Positions 1 through 8,652 of a stretch of DNA of 64,000 nt are shown here, piece by piece. The position numbers and the translations under genes were made by a program. The stretch's first letter is position 1; every line of letters starts with the position of its first letter. This DNA is from Bdellovibrio reynosensis (lineage in GTDB: Bacteria; Bdellovibrionota; Bdellovibrionia; Bdellovibrionales; Bdellovibrionaceae), in assembly GCF_022814725.1 (NCBI RefSeq), contig NZ_CP093442.1:1860001-1924000 (forward strand), written 5' to 3'. The notes under the pieces are model-generated. The model saw only the letters and a list, made by a program, of their open reading frames with translations, was not told the origin of the DNA and did no database searches.

Positions 1-792
1 GATACGTTGTTGGGCGATCTTTAAGTTTTCAGCTTGCGCAAGACTTGCATCAACTGAAGTCATTACGTTCGCTGCACCACGACTGCCACGGAAACTTCCA
101 ACACTGACTTTAACATCCACCTCAGCGGATTTTCTTCCACCGACGCGGGCATTGGCAAAGCCATCTACTGCGACTGTTTTTTCAGCATCACTAGCTGCCG
201 TCGAAGTCACTGCAAAGTCTTGTTGAATAGAAACTGTTTTATCTTCGCCTTGGCCGCTGCTACCAAAATCTTCACTCATTACAGGACGAGTCGACTCGTC
301 GGAACTGTCGCTACCAAAGTTATTACCATCGAACGCATTATTTCCATCAAATGCAGGCGGAGAGAACAGTTCATCTGCTGATTGATAGCCGCCATCCATC
401 GATGGACCTTTATAGACTGAATCTTCCTCTACAGAAGGAGTTCCCACCATAAAGCGCTCGGAAGGTGGCAAATCACCGAAGCCTTCGGGCATTTCAAAAT
501 CAGAATTGCTGGTATTTTCACCAAGATCTTCTTCAGAAGATTCTGAGCTGGCTGAAAATTCTGGAACTTCAAGATCTTTTTCTAAACCTTGTTCAAGCTG
601 ATCCCACATATTGGTGCTGATATTTGTTTTATCAACACGGTGGTCATCACCATCTAAGGTTGGCAAGCCGTCAAAGTCCTCCTCTTCATGACCTGAACGG
701 TATGAAGACTCAGCTTGAATATCCTTAAGGTCGTCCATCAAGGATTCAATCAGGTTGTCTGCAGCTGTGGATTTCTTTTTCTTTTTGCTCAT
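1..792 (-). CDS. Acidic low-complexity protein, C-terminus beyond window
   Basis: An open frame runs from an ATG at 790-792 to the window edge, so only the first 264 residues are visible. The product starts with Met-Ser and five lysines and is then rich in Asp, Glu, Ser and Gly, with no signal peptide or membrane segment. This suggests a mostly disordered cytoplasmic N-terminal region. The last visible part (about residues 205-264) has a Gly-Arg-Lys stretch and the beginning of an Ala/Gln/Lys-rich, helix-like segment. The start is supported by AAGAG just upstream. A CCGATAT box lies 11 nt before the ATG, resembling the promoter boxes of the fibre genes. It is divergent from fibre gene 1. I do not recognise the family. 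Confidence 0.7.
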   Translation of the reverse strand, partial: MSKKKKKSTAADNLIESLMDDLKDIQAESSYRSGHEEEDFDGLPTLDGDDHRVDKTNISTNMWDQLEQGLEKDLEVPEFSASSESSEEDLGENTSNSDFEMPEGFGDLPPSERFMVGTPSVEEDSVYKGPSMDGGYQSADELFSPPAFDGNNAFDGNNFGSDSSDESTRPVMSEDFGSSGQGEDKTVSIQQDFAVTSTAASDAEKTVAVDGFANARVGGRKSAEVDVKVSVGSFRGSRGAANVMTSVDASLAQAENLKIAQQRI

Positions 793-803
793 ATCTCTTT
801 GAA

Positions 804-810
804 ATATCGG
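804..810 (-). promoter_or_regulatory. Possible sigma-28-like -10 box (CCGATAT)
   Basis: On the minus strand CCGATAT lies 11 nt upstream of the start codon of the edge gene. It resembles the CCGATAA boxes in front of the fibre genes but differs in the last bases and spacing, so it is a weaker candidate. A usual -10 to start-site distance would give a leader of only a few nucleotides. Confidence 0.3.
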
Positions 811-977
811 AATTTCGGACGCCGCCCTTAAGGATAAAAGAGTCATGTTTGGATATTCATATCAAAGTCTAGGTGCCAGTTCCGAACGAGGCATTCTGTT
901 TCAATCTGAGTCACTAAGTTCGCCCTATTATATTGATGTAAAAAAGGCCTTATTACTTAGGAAAATCCATAAACATT

Positions 978-984
978 CCGATAA
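978..984 (+). promoter_or_regulatory. Sigma-28-like -10 box, probable leaderless promoter
   Basis: CCGATAA is followed by exactly 7 nt and then the ATG of fibre gene 1. The FliA (sigma-28) consensus -10 is GCCGATAA, with transcription starting about 6-7 nt downstream, which puts the start site on or next to the ATG. No Shine-Dalgarno site is visible. An AGGAAAA stretch lies 10 nt upstream of the TTCCGATAA and recurs at fibre gene 2. The -35 match to TAAA is poor. Confidence 0.5.
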
Positions 985-991
985 ATTAGTT

Positions 992-3900
992 ATGAAAATA
1001 GCTAAAACTTGCACGTTAATGGCGGGCTTAATTCTGTTTACTCTTCTTTTTGCTAAGGATGCTTTGGCATCACCGCAAGCACTGACTTATCAAGGGCGCA
1101 TTTTAAAAACCGATGGAACAGCTTTGGAATACTCCAATGTGAGCTTCCAATTTGAAATCACCAGTCCAAATGGTTTATGTATCATCTATCGTGAACAAGT
1201 CGATCACGTCGACATGACCAACTCAAATGGCGTGTTTGACGTGCCAATTGGTGGGGGCACAAGAAGCTATCCTACCGCTGGCACTTTTAATCTTTTAGAT
1301 TCATTTAATAACTCATCCATTTTCACTTGTGATGGCGGATCGACATATAACGCCGCTGCCGGTGATCAACGTAAGCTGCGTGTGAAATTCCATGACGGAT
1401 CAGGATGGAAGACGATTTCACCGGATAATGAAATTAGATCTGTACCCTATGCGGGTTTTAGTTATTCCTCAGAACGCCTAGGCACTAATGTCGCTGCGGA
1501 TTTTGTTTTAAAAAACAATATCACTTCATGCCCTGCGAATAGCTTTTTAACTTTTGATGGAACCAATTTTTCATGTGCTCCTGTCACTGGCGCAAGTGGT
1601 GGTACTGTTACAGCGGTTTCTTCTACGAATTCTTACTTGTCTGTAGCTAATGGCACTTCAACACCAGCGTTAACTTTAAATGTCGGCTCGGTTGCAAATA
1701 CTGTGGCAGCAGGTGACGACGCGCGTTTCACCAATGCTCGTACACCGACTGGTACTGCGGGTGGGGATCTTAGCGGTACCTACCCAAATCCAAGTGTAGC
1801 AAAACTTCAAGGCGTTGCGGTTTCTTCCACTGCACCTACAAATGGTTATTTCTTGAAATACAACGGGACTGATTGGGCTCCTGTAGCGGTTGCGATTTCT
1901 GATGTGACGAACCTAACTTCGACTATTTCTGGTTTGCACACTACGGCTGCGTTTAACGCTGCTGTGGGAAGCGCTAACTGTGCTGCTCATCAAACGGCTT
2001 ACTGGAATTCTGTTTCAAGCTCTTTTCAATGTCAGGCGATTAACGTTTCAGTTGCTGGGGACGTCAGTGGTGCGATCGGCGCAGTCACTGTTGATAAAAT
2101 TAAAGGTGTTGCGGTAGATACAACAGCTCCAACAACTGGTCAGGTTTTAAAATATGATGGATCTAAGTGGGCGCCAGCATCTGATAGTTCAAATGCTGGT
2201 ACTATTACTGGTGTAACTGCGGGAACTGGTTTAACAGGTGGGGGCTCTTCAGGTACTGTTACTTTGAATGTGAATGCAGGTACCGGGAACAACCAAATTG
2301 TGCAATTAGATGGTTCCGCAAAATTGCCTGCTGTGGATGGTTCTGCTTTGACGAATTTAAATCCTGCTAACCTTTCAACTGTTGTGTCAGTTGCGAAAGG
2401 TGGTACAGGCCAATCGACTTACACCGATGGTCAATTGTTAATTGGTAACACCACCGGGAATACTTTAACTAAAGCTACACTAACTGCCGGTACAGGCATT
2501 TCAGTTACTAATGGCAATGGCTCTATCACTATTGCAACTACGGGCGCGGCTCCAACAGGAAGTGCCAGTGGTGATTTAAGTGGTTCTTATCCAGGTCCAA
2601 CAGTCGCAAAACTTCAAGGTTATGCCGTGGATTCTGCGGCCCCCGCTGCAAACAAAGTTTTAAAATGGGATGGTGTGACAAGTAAATGGACCGCGAACTT
2701 CGTGAAATTAAGTGAGCTCGTAAACTCTACAGGCGGCAGTGCTTTTGATATCGCTTCTTGTACGGCCGCGCAGACAATGAACTGGAGTTCCATCACTGAT
2801 AAATTCCAGTGTCAAAACATCGCTATCGCTAACACTCAAGTTTCTGGATTGGGAACGGCTTCAACTAAAGCTGCTGGTACTGGTGCCAATGAAGTAGCCC
2901 TGCTTGATGGTAGCGGACGCTTGCCAGCAAGTGCATTACCTTCAACTTTAGGTCAATGGACCTTAAACGGTACTTCTACTTACTATAATGCAGGATATGT
3001 TGGAATCGGTACCAACGCCCCTGCTTATCGACTTCATATACAAAGTGAAAACACGGCTAATGAGTATGACGATGATGTGCGCATCGTCACTTATGCCGAT
3101 AGCACTTCACCGTCTTTCATGATGCAAAAAGCACGAGGTACTTCCGCTGCGCCAACGGCGATCTTAAGCGGCAACACTTTCTTAAGTATTGCGGGTAAGG
3201 GCTATTCGACGGCCTTCAACTATGGTGCACAGATTACGGGTGTTGCTGAAGCCAACTGGGCGACGTCTGTTGATTCTTCTTTACGCTTCCAAGTAGCTCA
3301 AGCAGGTACTTTAAGCGAAGCTATGAGAATCATGCCGGGAGGTAAAGTTGGTATCGGTGCCACTGCTCCAACAAGTTTGTTACAGGTAGAAAGTGCTAGC
3401 ACTGCCAACACTGGAATCAACGTTGTTAACACAGCAACTAACGGAAAGAGTTATGGAATCTACTCTTCTGGCGGAAGCCCGACAGCCGCAGGGTCTTTCG
3501 GCGTTTATGACAACACCGCTGGTGCTGCCCGATTCATCATCGATACAAACGGTAAAGCTTCCTTTGGTGGTTCAACACCTCAATCAACTAAACAGCTAAC
3601 CGTGTCCGGTATCGCAACCGCAAACTGCTCTGCTGGTGGAACAGGTATCTGTATCGACAACAGTACGACAAGCGGTCTATATATCGCAGACTCTACTAAT
3701 TCGTTTCAATCCAAATTTGAACAAAATAGTGCAACTCTTGCCCTTGGCACAATTTCAAACCACCCGTTCAAGTTAGTTTCCAACAATGCAGACCGGGTTA
3801 GAATCGAAGCCAATGGTAACGTGGGTATTGGTTCAACCACAGCGGCGGAAAAACTTCACGTATCAGGTTCAACAGCCAGTGGAGCTGTGAATCTTTTAGT

Positions 3901-4852
3901 TGAAAATACAAATGCGACTTCGGCAAGTGCTGTAGTGAGAGTGAAAAACACTTTGCGCAGTTGGGCCATGGCCGTTCGGGGTGATACCTCAAATCACTTT
4001 GTGATCCAGGACGACACCGCAGGTTACGTGCGTATGCTCATTGATTCAAATGGGAAAGTCGGTTTCGGTACTACAACTCCACAAGCAGGCCTTCACGTCC
4101 AAGATACTATGGGCGGAAACGGGTATTTCACTGCCTCCCCATCTGATGGTGGGCTTGAGATCGCCAGTGGTAATGACGGAAGTTCTTTCATCGATTTTAA
4201 AGGAAGCACTAACTTAGCTGCTGACTATAGAGGCCGCATTCTTTACGAAGATGGTGCAGGCTTCTTTATTAACACGAATGGTACTAACCCCGGCAAAGTC
4301 CATATTCGTGAAAGTGATGGTTATGTTGGAATTGGTACCACTAGCCCAACCCAACTTTTAACTGTGAATGGTTCAGCCTTAGCAACGGCTTGGAATACGA
4401 CCTCTGATAAGCGTTTCAAACGTGATGTTCACAACATCGAAAATGCTAATGAAAAATTAAGCCGCCTGCGCGGTGTTCACTTCAACTGGAAAACAGAGAT
4501 GCCAGTGGTAACAGCTGATCGCGAAGCTGATATCGGTGTGATCGCTCAAGAAGTAGAAGCCATCTTCCCAGAAGCAGTAACAACAGATGCGAACGGCTAT
4601 AAGTCAGTAGCTTACAGTAAGTTAGTGGCGCCATTGATCGAAGCATCAAAAGAAACCTACGGCTTGTGTAAAGCTTCAGAGAAACAATGGAATGCATTAG
4701 CAGCCAAACTCGAAACACAAGGTCGTCAAATCGCTTCAATAAAAACTGAAAACACACACCAAGATAAAGAAATCGCAGATCTGAAAAAAGAAAACAAAAT
4801 GCTTAAAGACTACCTCTGCGCCAAAGACTCAAAAGCCCCATTCTGCAAATAA
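992..4852 (+). CDS. MAT-type trimeric fibre protein with S74 chaperone domain (fibre gene 1)
   Basis: Secreted fibre protein of 1286 residues, related to phage tail fibres and the Mosaic Adhesive Trimer proteins of Bdellovibrio, which recognise prey surfaces. The frame is open from an ATG at 845, but I start at 992, where a clear signal peptide begins (MKIAKT, hydrophobic core, cleavage near ALAS). The order is signal peptide; a conserved head beginning TYQGRILKTDGTAL; a long Gly/Thr/Ser/Ala-rich beta-repeat shaft with GDLSGTYPNPSV modules; six GxVGIG-type repeats; and a C-terminal S74 domain. That domain contains SDKRFK with the Ser (about 1138) and Lys (about 1143) of the self-cleaving dyad, then a coiled coil. 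The domain normally trimerises the fibre and then cuts itself off. The neighbouring genes are not phage genes. The paralogue is at 25390-29025. Confidence 0.85.
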   Translation: MKIAKTCTLMAGLILFTLLFAKDALASPQALTYQGRILKTDGTALEYSNVSFQFEITSPNGLCIIYREQVDHVDMTNSNGVFDVPIGGGTRSYPTAGTFNLLDSFNNSSIFTCDGGSTYNAAAGDQRKLRVKFHDGSGWKTISPDNEIRSVPYAGFSYSSERLGTNVAADFVLKNNITSCPANSFLTFDGTNFSCAPVTGASGGTVTAVSSTNSYLSVANGTSTPALTLNVGSVANTVAAGDDARFTNARTPTGTAGGDLSGTYPNPSVAKLQGVAVSSTAPTNGYFLKYNGTDWAPVAVAISDVTNLTSTISGLHTTAAFNAAVGSANCAAHQTAYWNSVSSSFQCQAINVSVAGDVSGAIGAVTVDKIKGVAVDTTAPTTGQVLKYDGSKWAPASDSSNAGTITGVTAGTGLTGGGSSGTVTLNVNAGTGNNQIVQLDGSAKLPAVDGSALTNLNPANLSTVVSVAKGGTGQSTYTDGQLLIGNTTGNTLTKATLTAGTGISVTNGNGSITIATTGAAPTGSASGDLSGSYPGPTVAKLQGYAVDSAAPAANKVLKWDGVTSKWTANFVKLSELVNSTGGSAFDIASCTAAQTMNWSSITDKFQCQNIAIANTQVSGLGTASTKAAGTGANEVALLDGSGRLPASALPSTLGQWTLNGTSTYYNAGYVGIGTNAPAYRLHIQSENTANEYDDDVRIVTYADSTSPSFMMQKARGTSAAPTAILSGNTFLSIAGKGYSTAFNYGAQITGVAEANWATSVDSSLRFQVAQAGTLSEAMRIMPGGKVGIGATAPTSLLQVESASTANTGINVVNTATNGKSYGIYSSGGSPTAAGSFGVYDNTAGAARFIIDTNGKASFGGSTPQSTKQLTVSGIATANCSAGGTGICIDNSTTSGLYIADSTNSFQSKFEQNSATLALGTISNHPFKLVSNNADRVRIEANGNVGIGSTTAAEKLHVSGSTASGAVNLLVENTNATSASAVVRVKNTLRSWAMAVRGDTSNHFVIQDDTAGYVRMLIDSNGKVGFGTTTPQAGLHVQDTMGGNGYFTASPSDGGLEIASGNDGSSFIDFKGSTNLAADYRGRILYEDGAGFFINTNGTNPGKVHIRESDGYVGIGTTSPTQLLTVNGSALATAWNTTSDKRFKRDVHNIENANEKLSRLRGVHFNWKTEMPVVTADREADIGVIAQEVEAIFPEAVTTDANGYKSVAYSKLVAPLIEASKETYGLCKASEKQWNALAAKLETQGRQIASIKTENTHQDKEIADLKKENKMLKDYLCAKDSKAPFCK

Positions 4853-4877
4853 CAAAAAAATCTAAATACAAAAACAA

Positions 4878-4897
4878 AAAGCCCCGTAAGGGGCTTT
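4878..4897 (+). terminator. Rho-independent terminator after fibre gene 1
   Basis: GCCCC-gtaa-GGGGC stem with flanking AAA/TTT pairs, 25 nt after the stop codon. The U tract is short, so termination may be moderate. It lies between convergent genes. Confidence 0.7.
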
Positions 4898-4917
4898 AAA
4901 ATTCGAAGTCATTAACC

Positions 4918-5045
4918 GAGGTTGGCGAGAATGGTCCAAGCGCAAGGCGGAGGATCCTTCCGTAGCGGAGGCGTACCCGTAGGGTACGTTGCAGCGAAGA
5001 GAAGGACCGCACAACGCAGTCGATTGGGCCATTATCGGCGACCGA
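4918..5045. repeat. Structured intergenic repeat, copy A
   Basis: A roughly 100-120 nt element between two convergent genes. GGTCCAA (4933-4939) can pair with TTGGGCC (5024-5030). Inside that, GGATCCTT pairs with AAGGACC with one bulge. At the centre is a perfect hairpin, CGTACCC-gta-GGGTACG (4972-4988). The unpaired segments contain GCAAGGCGGAGG and ACAACGCAGTC. The same arrangement and the same unpaired words recur at 61992-62112 with different but still complementary stem bases. The outermost flanks pair only imperfectly here. Confidence 0.7.
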
Positions 5046-5046
5046 C

Positions 5047-5955
5047 CTAGACAGTAATGACTTTGCGATACTCCGAAAGTCTTTTCTCTAGATCCCCCAG
5101 CGTAACTTTAGAAAGCGCGTTGACTGAGAAATCTTGGATAGTGTGGCTGGCCATCATTGAACCCATGATGCACGCTTGTTTCAAGTTAGCAATCGTTGGA
5201 ACTTCTTTTTGCGCAGCCAAATAACCAAAGAATCCACCGGCGAAAGTATCACCAGCGCCCGTTGGGTCAACAACCGTAGGGATCGGCATCGCAGGAAGGA
5301 TAAAGTAACCTTCGTCTTTGGTGTACATTGCAAAACCATACTCACCGCGCTTGATAACTACAGCTTTAGGCCCCAATGCCGTTAACAATGGAGCTGCAGA
5401 GATAGCGTTCGCAGCGCCAGTAAGCATTTTAGCTTCACCTTCGTTGATTAAAACTAAATCTACTTTTTTAAGAACTTCAACCAACTTGTCTTTTTTAATA
5501 GAAATCCAGAAGTTCATTGTATCCATACCAACGAACTTAGGTTGTTTCACTTGTTCAAGAACTTGTAATTGCAATTCAGGAGCGATGTTAGCCAAGAATA
5601 CAAAAGAAGAATCTTTGAAATGCTCTGGCAATTGTGGATTGAAGTGTTCAAAAACGTTCAACTCTGTTTTCAAAGTTTTTGCTTCGTTAAGATCACCTTC
5701 GTAAGAACCTGCCCAGTGGAAAGTCTTCCCTGGAACTTTAGAAAGACCGCCAAGATCAACACCACGCTTATTTAAAAGCTCATAGTGTTCTTGATCATAG
5801 TCTTCACCGACAACACCAACAACACGCACTTTTGAAAACAATGAAGCTGCCAAAGAAAAATAGTTCGCAGAACCACCTAGGGCGCGATCCACTTTTCCAG
5901 ATGGAGTTTGGATTGAATCATAAGCTAAACTTCCGACTACTAAAATTTCAGACAT
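5047..5955 (-). CDS. PfkB-family sugar/nucleoside kinase
   Basis: A 302-residue cytoplasmic kinase of the ribokinase/PfkB family, which phosphorylates a sugar or nucleoside with ATP. The N-terminal substrate motif GGSANYFS is at about residues 27-34. The C-terminal ATP-site motif DPTGAGDTFAGG is at 230-241, with D236 the likely catalytic base. Length and motif spacing are normal for the family. The exact substrate cannot be read from the sequence. Its start codon overlaps the stop of the upstream rlmN gene (TAATG), so the two are probably co-transcribed and translationally coupled. Structured repeat A lies directly after its stop. Confidence 0.85.
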   Translation of the reverse strand: MSEILVVGSLAYDSIQTPSGKVDRALGGSANYFSLAASLFSKVRVVGVVGEDYDQEHYELLNKRGVDLGGLSKVPGKTFHWAGSYEGDLNEAKTLKTELNVFEHFNPQLPEHFKDSSFVFLANIAPELQLQVLEQVKQPKFVGMDTMNFWISIKKDKLVEVLKKVDLVLINEGEAKMLTGAANAISAAPLLTALGPKAVVIKRGEYGFAMYTKDEGYFILPAMPIPTVVDPTGAGDTFAGGFFGYLAAQKEVPTIANLKQACIMGSMMASHTIQDFSVNALSKVTLGDLEKRLSEYRKVITV

Positions 5956-7160
5956 TATTGTTGCTCCTGTGCAGCGTTGGCTAACATTTCACGTTTATAT
6001 TTTGGAAGACCCGCCAATTTAGAATTGGAGATGTCCATAGAATCTGGCTTGTTTGGCACTTGGCTGGTCAATTGACCGCAAGCCGCATAAATATCACGTC
6101 CCATTGAACGTCTTAAAAGAACATGCGCCCCTAAGCGGATCAATTCTGTATGGAAGGCTTCAACAGCTTCGTCAGAAGGACGCTCGTAACCTGAACCTGG
6201 GTGTTCGTTAAATGGAATGATATTGATTTTGCATGGAACACCGTGAACTAATTTAACCAATTGGCGCGCGTGCTCGATTTGATCTGTTACCCCTTTAAGC
6301 AAGACGTATTCGAAAGTGACCTTATCGCCCGTCGCATTGGTATAGTCCTTACATGCCTTCAACAATTCGGTCGTATTCCATTTTTTATTGATCGGCATCA
6401 CTTGCGTACGGATTTCATCAGTAGGTCCGTTAAGACTCACAGCCAAACGAACCTTCGCTTCAGCCACGCGCCACATTTCTGGAACGATACCGGATGTAGA
6501 CACAGTGATTTTTTTACGAGAAAGATTAATCCCCCATGGAGAGTGAATCACGTCGATTGTTTTAAATACCGCTTCAGGATTGTCTAACGGCTCGCCCATG
6601 CCCATAAATACGATATTAGAAATGCGTTGACCTTCGCCAAGACGATCATGCGCTTGCATGAACTGACCAACGATTTCCTCAGTACGTAAGCGACGTTTCA
6701 ATTTCTGTTTACCGGTGAAGCAGAACTTACAGCCGATGTTGCAACCGACTTCAGATGAAATACACAAAGTCAGGCGATCTTCTGAAGGAATCAATACCGC
6801 CTCAACACTTTGGCCAGCTCCCATATCAAAAAGCATCTTCTGAGTGCCATCGACAGACTTTAAGTGAGTAATAATTTTTGGAAGGTCGAAAGTCAGGATG
6901 CTTGGCAAAGACGCACGAAACTCTTTAGACAAGTTTGTCATTTGCTCGGGGTCTGTGACTCTTTGTTCATAAACCCATTTAAAGATCTGCTGAGCGCGGA
7001 ATTGTTCTTTGCCCTTCCCTTTTAAGTAAGCCTTAAGGTCTTCCAATGTCAGAGAATAAAAATTAACGGGCTTATTTTCTAAAGGTTTTGCGACGTTATC
7101 GTCAGCATAATTAAAAGGGGCAGACGACACAGAGTCGTTAGTGACTGGGTTCAATTCCAT
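5955..7160 (-). CDS. rlmN: Dual-specificity 23S rRNA/tRNA adenine-C2 methyltransferase RlmN
   Basis: Radical SAM enzyme that methylates C2 of A2503 in 23S rRNA and A37 of some tRNAs. From the start I chose it has 401 residues. The cluster-binding motif CNIGCKFC gives C140, C144 and C147. C133, seven residues before it, and C361 (in YAACGQ) match the two other conserved cysteines of the family, which form and resolve the methyl-cysteine intermediate. GMGEPL follows the cluster motif. An upstream ATG at 7188-7190 adds ten residues, but the ATG at 7158-7160 is preceded by AAGGAG at good spacing. The gene is followed by the PfkB kinase with a TAATG overlap. Confidence 0.95.
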   Translation of the reverse strand: MELNPVTNDSVSSAPFNYADDNVAKPLENKPVNFYSLTLEDLKAYLKGKGKEQFRAQQIFKWVYEQRVTDPEQMTNLSKEFRASLPSILTFDLPKIITHLKSVDGTQKMLFDMGAGQSVEAVLIPSEDRLTLCISSEVGCNIGCKFCFTGKQKLKRRLRTEEIVGQFMQAHDRLGEGQRISNIVFMGMGEPLDNPEAVFKTIDVIHSPWGINLSRKKITVSTSGIVPEMWRVAEAKVRLAVSLNGPTDEIRTQVMPINKKWNTTELLKACKDYTNATGDKVTFEYVLLKGVTDQIEHARQLVKLVHGVPCKINIIPFNEHPGSGYERPSDEAVEAFHTELIRLGAHVLLRRSMGRDIYAACGQLTSQVPNKPDSMDISNSKLAGLPKYKREMLANAAQEQQ

Positions 7161-7308
7161 CTTGGGCTCCTTGGGGCTTATTACAGCCATGCTTATTACA
7201 GCTGGGACCTTAAACTAGTCCCGTTGGTTAAAGGATATGTAGGCGCCGTTTGTAGCATAGGCTCCTGTAATTTGCCTAGTAGAAAGGGGCAGTTTAAGCG
7301 ACATAGCC

Positions 7309-7328
7309 AAGCATTTAGGGAAATGCTT
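7309..7328. repeat. Perfect inverted repeat in the rlmN/MFS intergenic region
   Basis: AAGCATTT-aggg-AAATGCTT lies between the divergent rlmN and MFS genes (7191-7427). It has no U tract, so it is more likely an operator-like site or an RNA hairpin than a terminator. Apart from this and a 12-bp direct repeat (GCTGTAATAAGC) near the rlmN start, I see nothing else in this gap. Confidence 0.4.
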
Positions 7329-7427
7329 ACAAGGCTGTCTAAATTTTGGGCCAAGGGCTATAGGGATGCAAAACACGCATAATTAGTTGCCCTTGTCTTG
7401 GCTGCGGGGCCCCTTTAAGATGAGGAC

Positions 7428-8627
7428 ATGATTTGGCCTTTTATTTTTATCTCTTACGCAAGCTTGTTTACTCTCGGCATTTCTGACAACGTCCGTGGGC
7501 CATTATTTCCTGAAATCATGAAACAGTTCGGCGTTTCTGACTCTATGGGCGCTTTAATGTATGTATTAAGCAGTATTGCGGGGCTGGCTGCAAGTTATGC
7601 CGCCCATTCGCTATTACGCCGTTTTGATCGCCTGCAAATCATCCAAGGTGCAGCACTAACCATGGTTATCGCTTTAGTGGGACTTGCCGCCTCCCCGGCG
7701 TTCTCTGTGTTTTTGTTATTCAGTTTTCTGATGGGTGTTTCACTTGGGATCTTGGGTCTGATTCCAAACATCCTGGTTCCGATTGGCTCAACCCCACAAC
7801 GTAAACAAAGAATGCTTTCGGGTCTGCATACAATGTATGGGCTTTCTAGCTTACTAGCTCCGTTATTAACCGCGGCTATTGCTGCCGCGACGGGGAATTG
7901 GCGCTGGGTGTTTGCGACGGTGGCGCTGGCTCCGGTGGCTTTGCTAATTTATTCTTTTCATCCCACACACAGATCCCTTCATAAAAAAGTGGAAATATCG
8001 TCAGAAGATCGTAGGGCGAATAAAAAGAAAAACTTAGCTCCGCAGATCTTCCTAGCGATTATGTTAAGCTCCGCTGTGGCTGCAGAGATTATGATCTCTT
8101 CCCGTCTTGCCCTTTACATGCAAAGAGCATTGAATTTTTCGACAGAGGCTGCCAGCCTTTACGTCACCTACTTCTTCGTATCTATGATGGTGGGCCGTTT
8201 ACTGTTTTCATTTTTGCATTTCAGAAGATCGCCGCAGTATTTGCTTTCAACTTCTTTAATATTAACAGGACTAAGTATTGCCGCGGGTATCTACGTGAAT
8301 CCGCTTTTCTTAGCTCTGACGGGATTCACAATTGCTCCTTTTTATCCAATGTCGATTGCTTGGGTGTCCTCGGAATTTCCCACCGACCTAGACGCTGCGG
8401 TGTCGTATATGAAAGCATCGGATTCTATCGTCTTAATTCTTATGCACTTAGCTATTGGTAAACTGACCGATGTCTTTAGCATTCAAACGGCGATACTAGC
8501 GGGTATCTCATTTGTGGTGATTTCTTTGCTTATGGTTGTCAGCTATAAACCGCTCTTCCATAAGCCGACTCGCCCCGAGGTGAAACCAAAGGCACCTCAT
8601 ATTAGTCCCACGGTCTTCCATCCCTAA
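7428..8627 (+). CDS. MFS transporter
   Basis: A 399-residue inner-membrane protein with about twelve hydrophobic segments, the layout of the major facilitator superfamily. The first segment (about residues 3-20) is followed by a charged loop and a short LLRRFDR stretch at the position of family motif A. A central basic loop (about 185-205, rich in Lys and Arg) separates the two six-helix halves. The tail is Pro/Lys-rich. Substrate and direction cannot be read. The ATG has GAGGAC just upstream. The radical SAM gene begins 25 nt downstream on the same strand, so it may share the transcript. Confidence 0.85.
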   Translation: MIWPFIFISYASLFTLGISDNVRGPLFPEIMKQFGVSDSMGALMYVLSSIAGLAASYAAHSLLRRFDRLQIIQGAALTMVIALVGLAASPAFSVFLLFSFLMGVSLGILGLIPNILVPIGSTPQRKQRMLSGLHTMYGLSSLLAPLLTAAIAAATGNWRWVFATVALAPVALLIYSFHPTHRSLHKKVEISSEDRRANKKKNLAPQIFLAIMLSSAVAAEIMISSRLALYMQRALNFSTEAASLYVTYFFVSMMVGRLLFSFLHFRRSPQYLLSTSLILTGLSIAAGIYVNPLFLALTGFTIAPFYPMSIAWVSSEFPTDLDAAVSYMKASDSIVLILMHLAIGKLTDVFSIQTAILAGISFVVISLLMVVSYKPLFHKPTRPEVKPKAPHISPTVFHP

Positions 8628-8652
8628 TAGAGCTGTGCCATACTAGCCGCCT

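Noticed and set aside
845-991. A longer N-terminus for fibre gene 1
   Set aside because: The first 49 residues are not a signal peptide and have no family match, while the ATG at 992 gives a clear signal peptide and the shared promoter layout.
992-4852. Prophage tail-fibre gene
   Set aside because: S74 and GxVGIG repeats are phage-like, but no capsid, terminase, tail or integrase gene is nearby, and the protein has a signal peptide.
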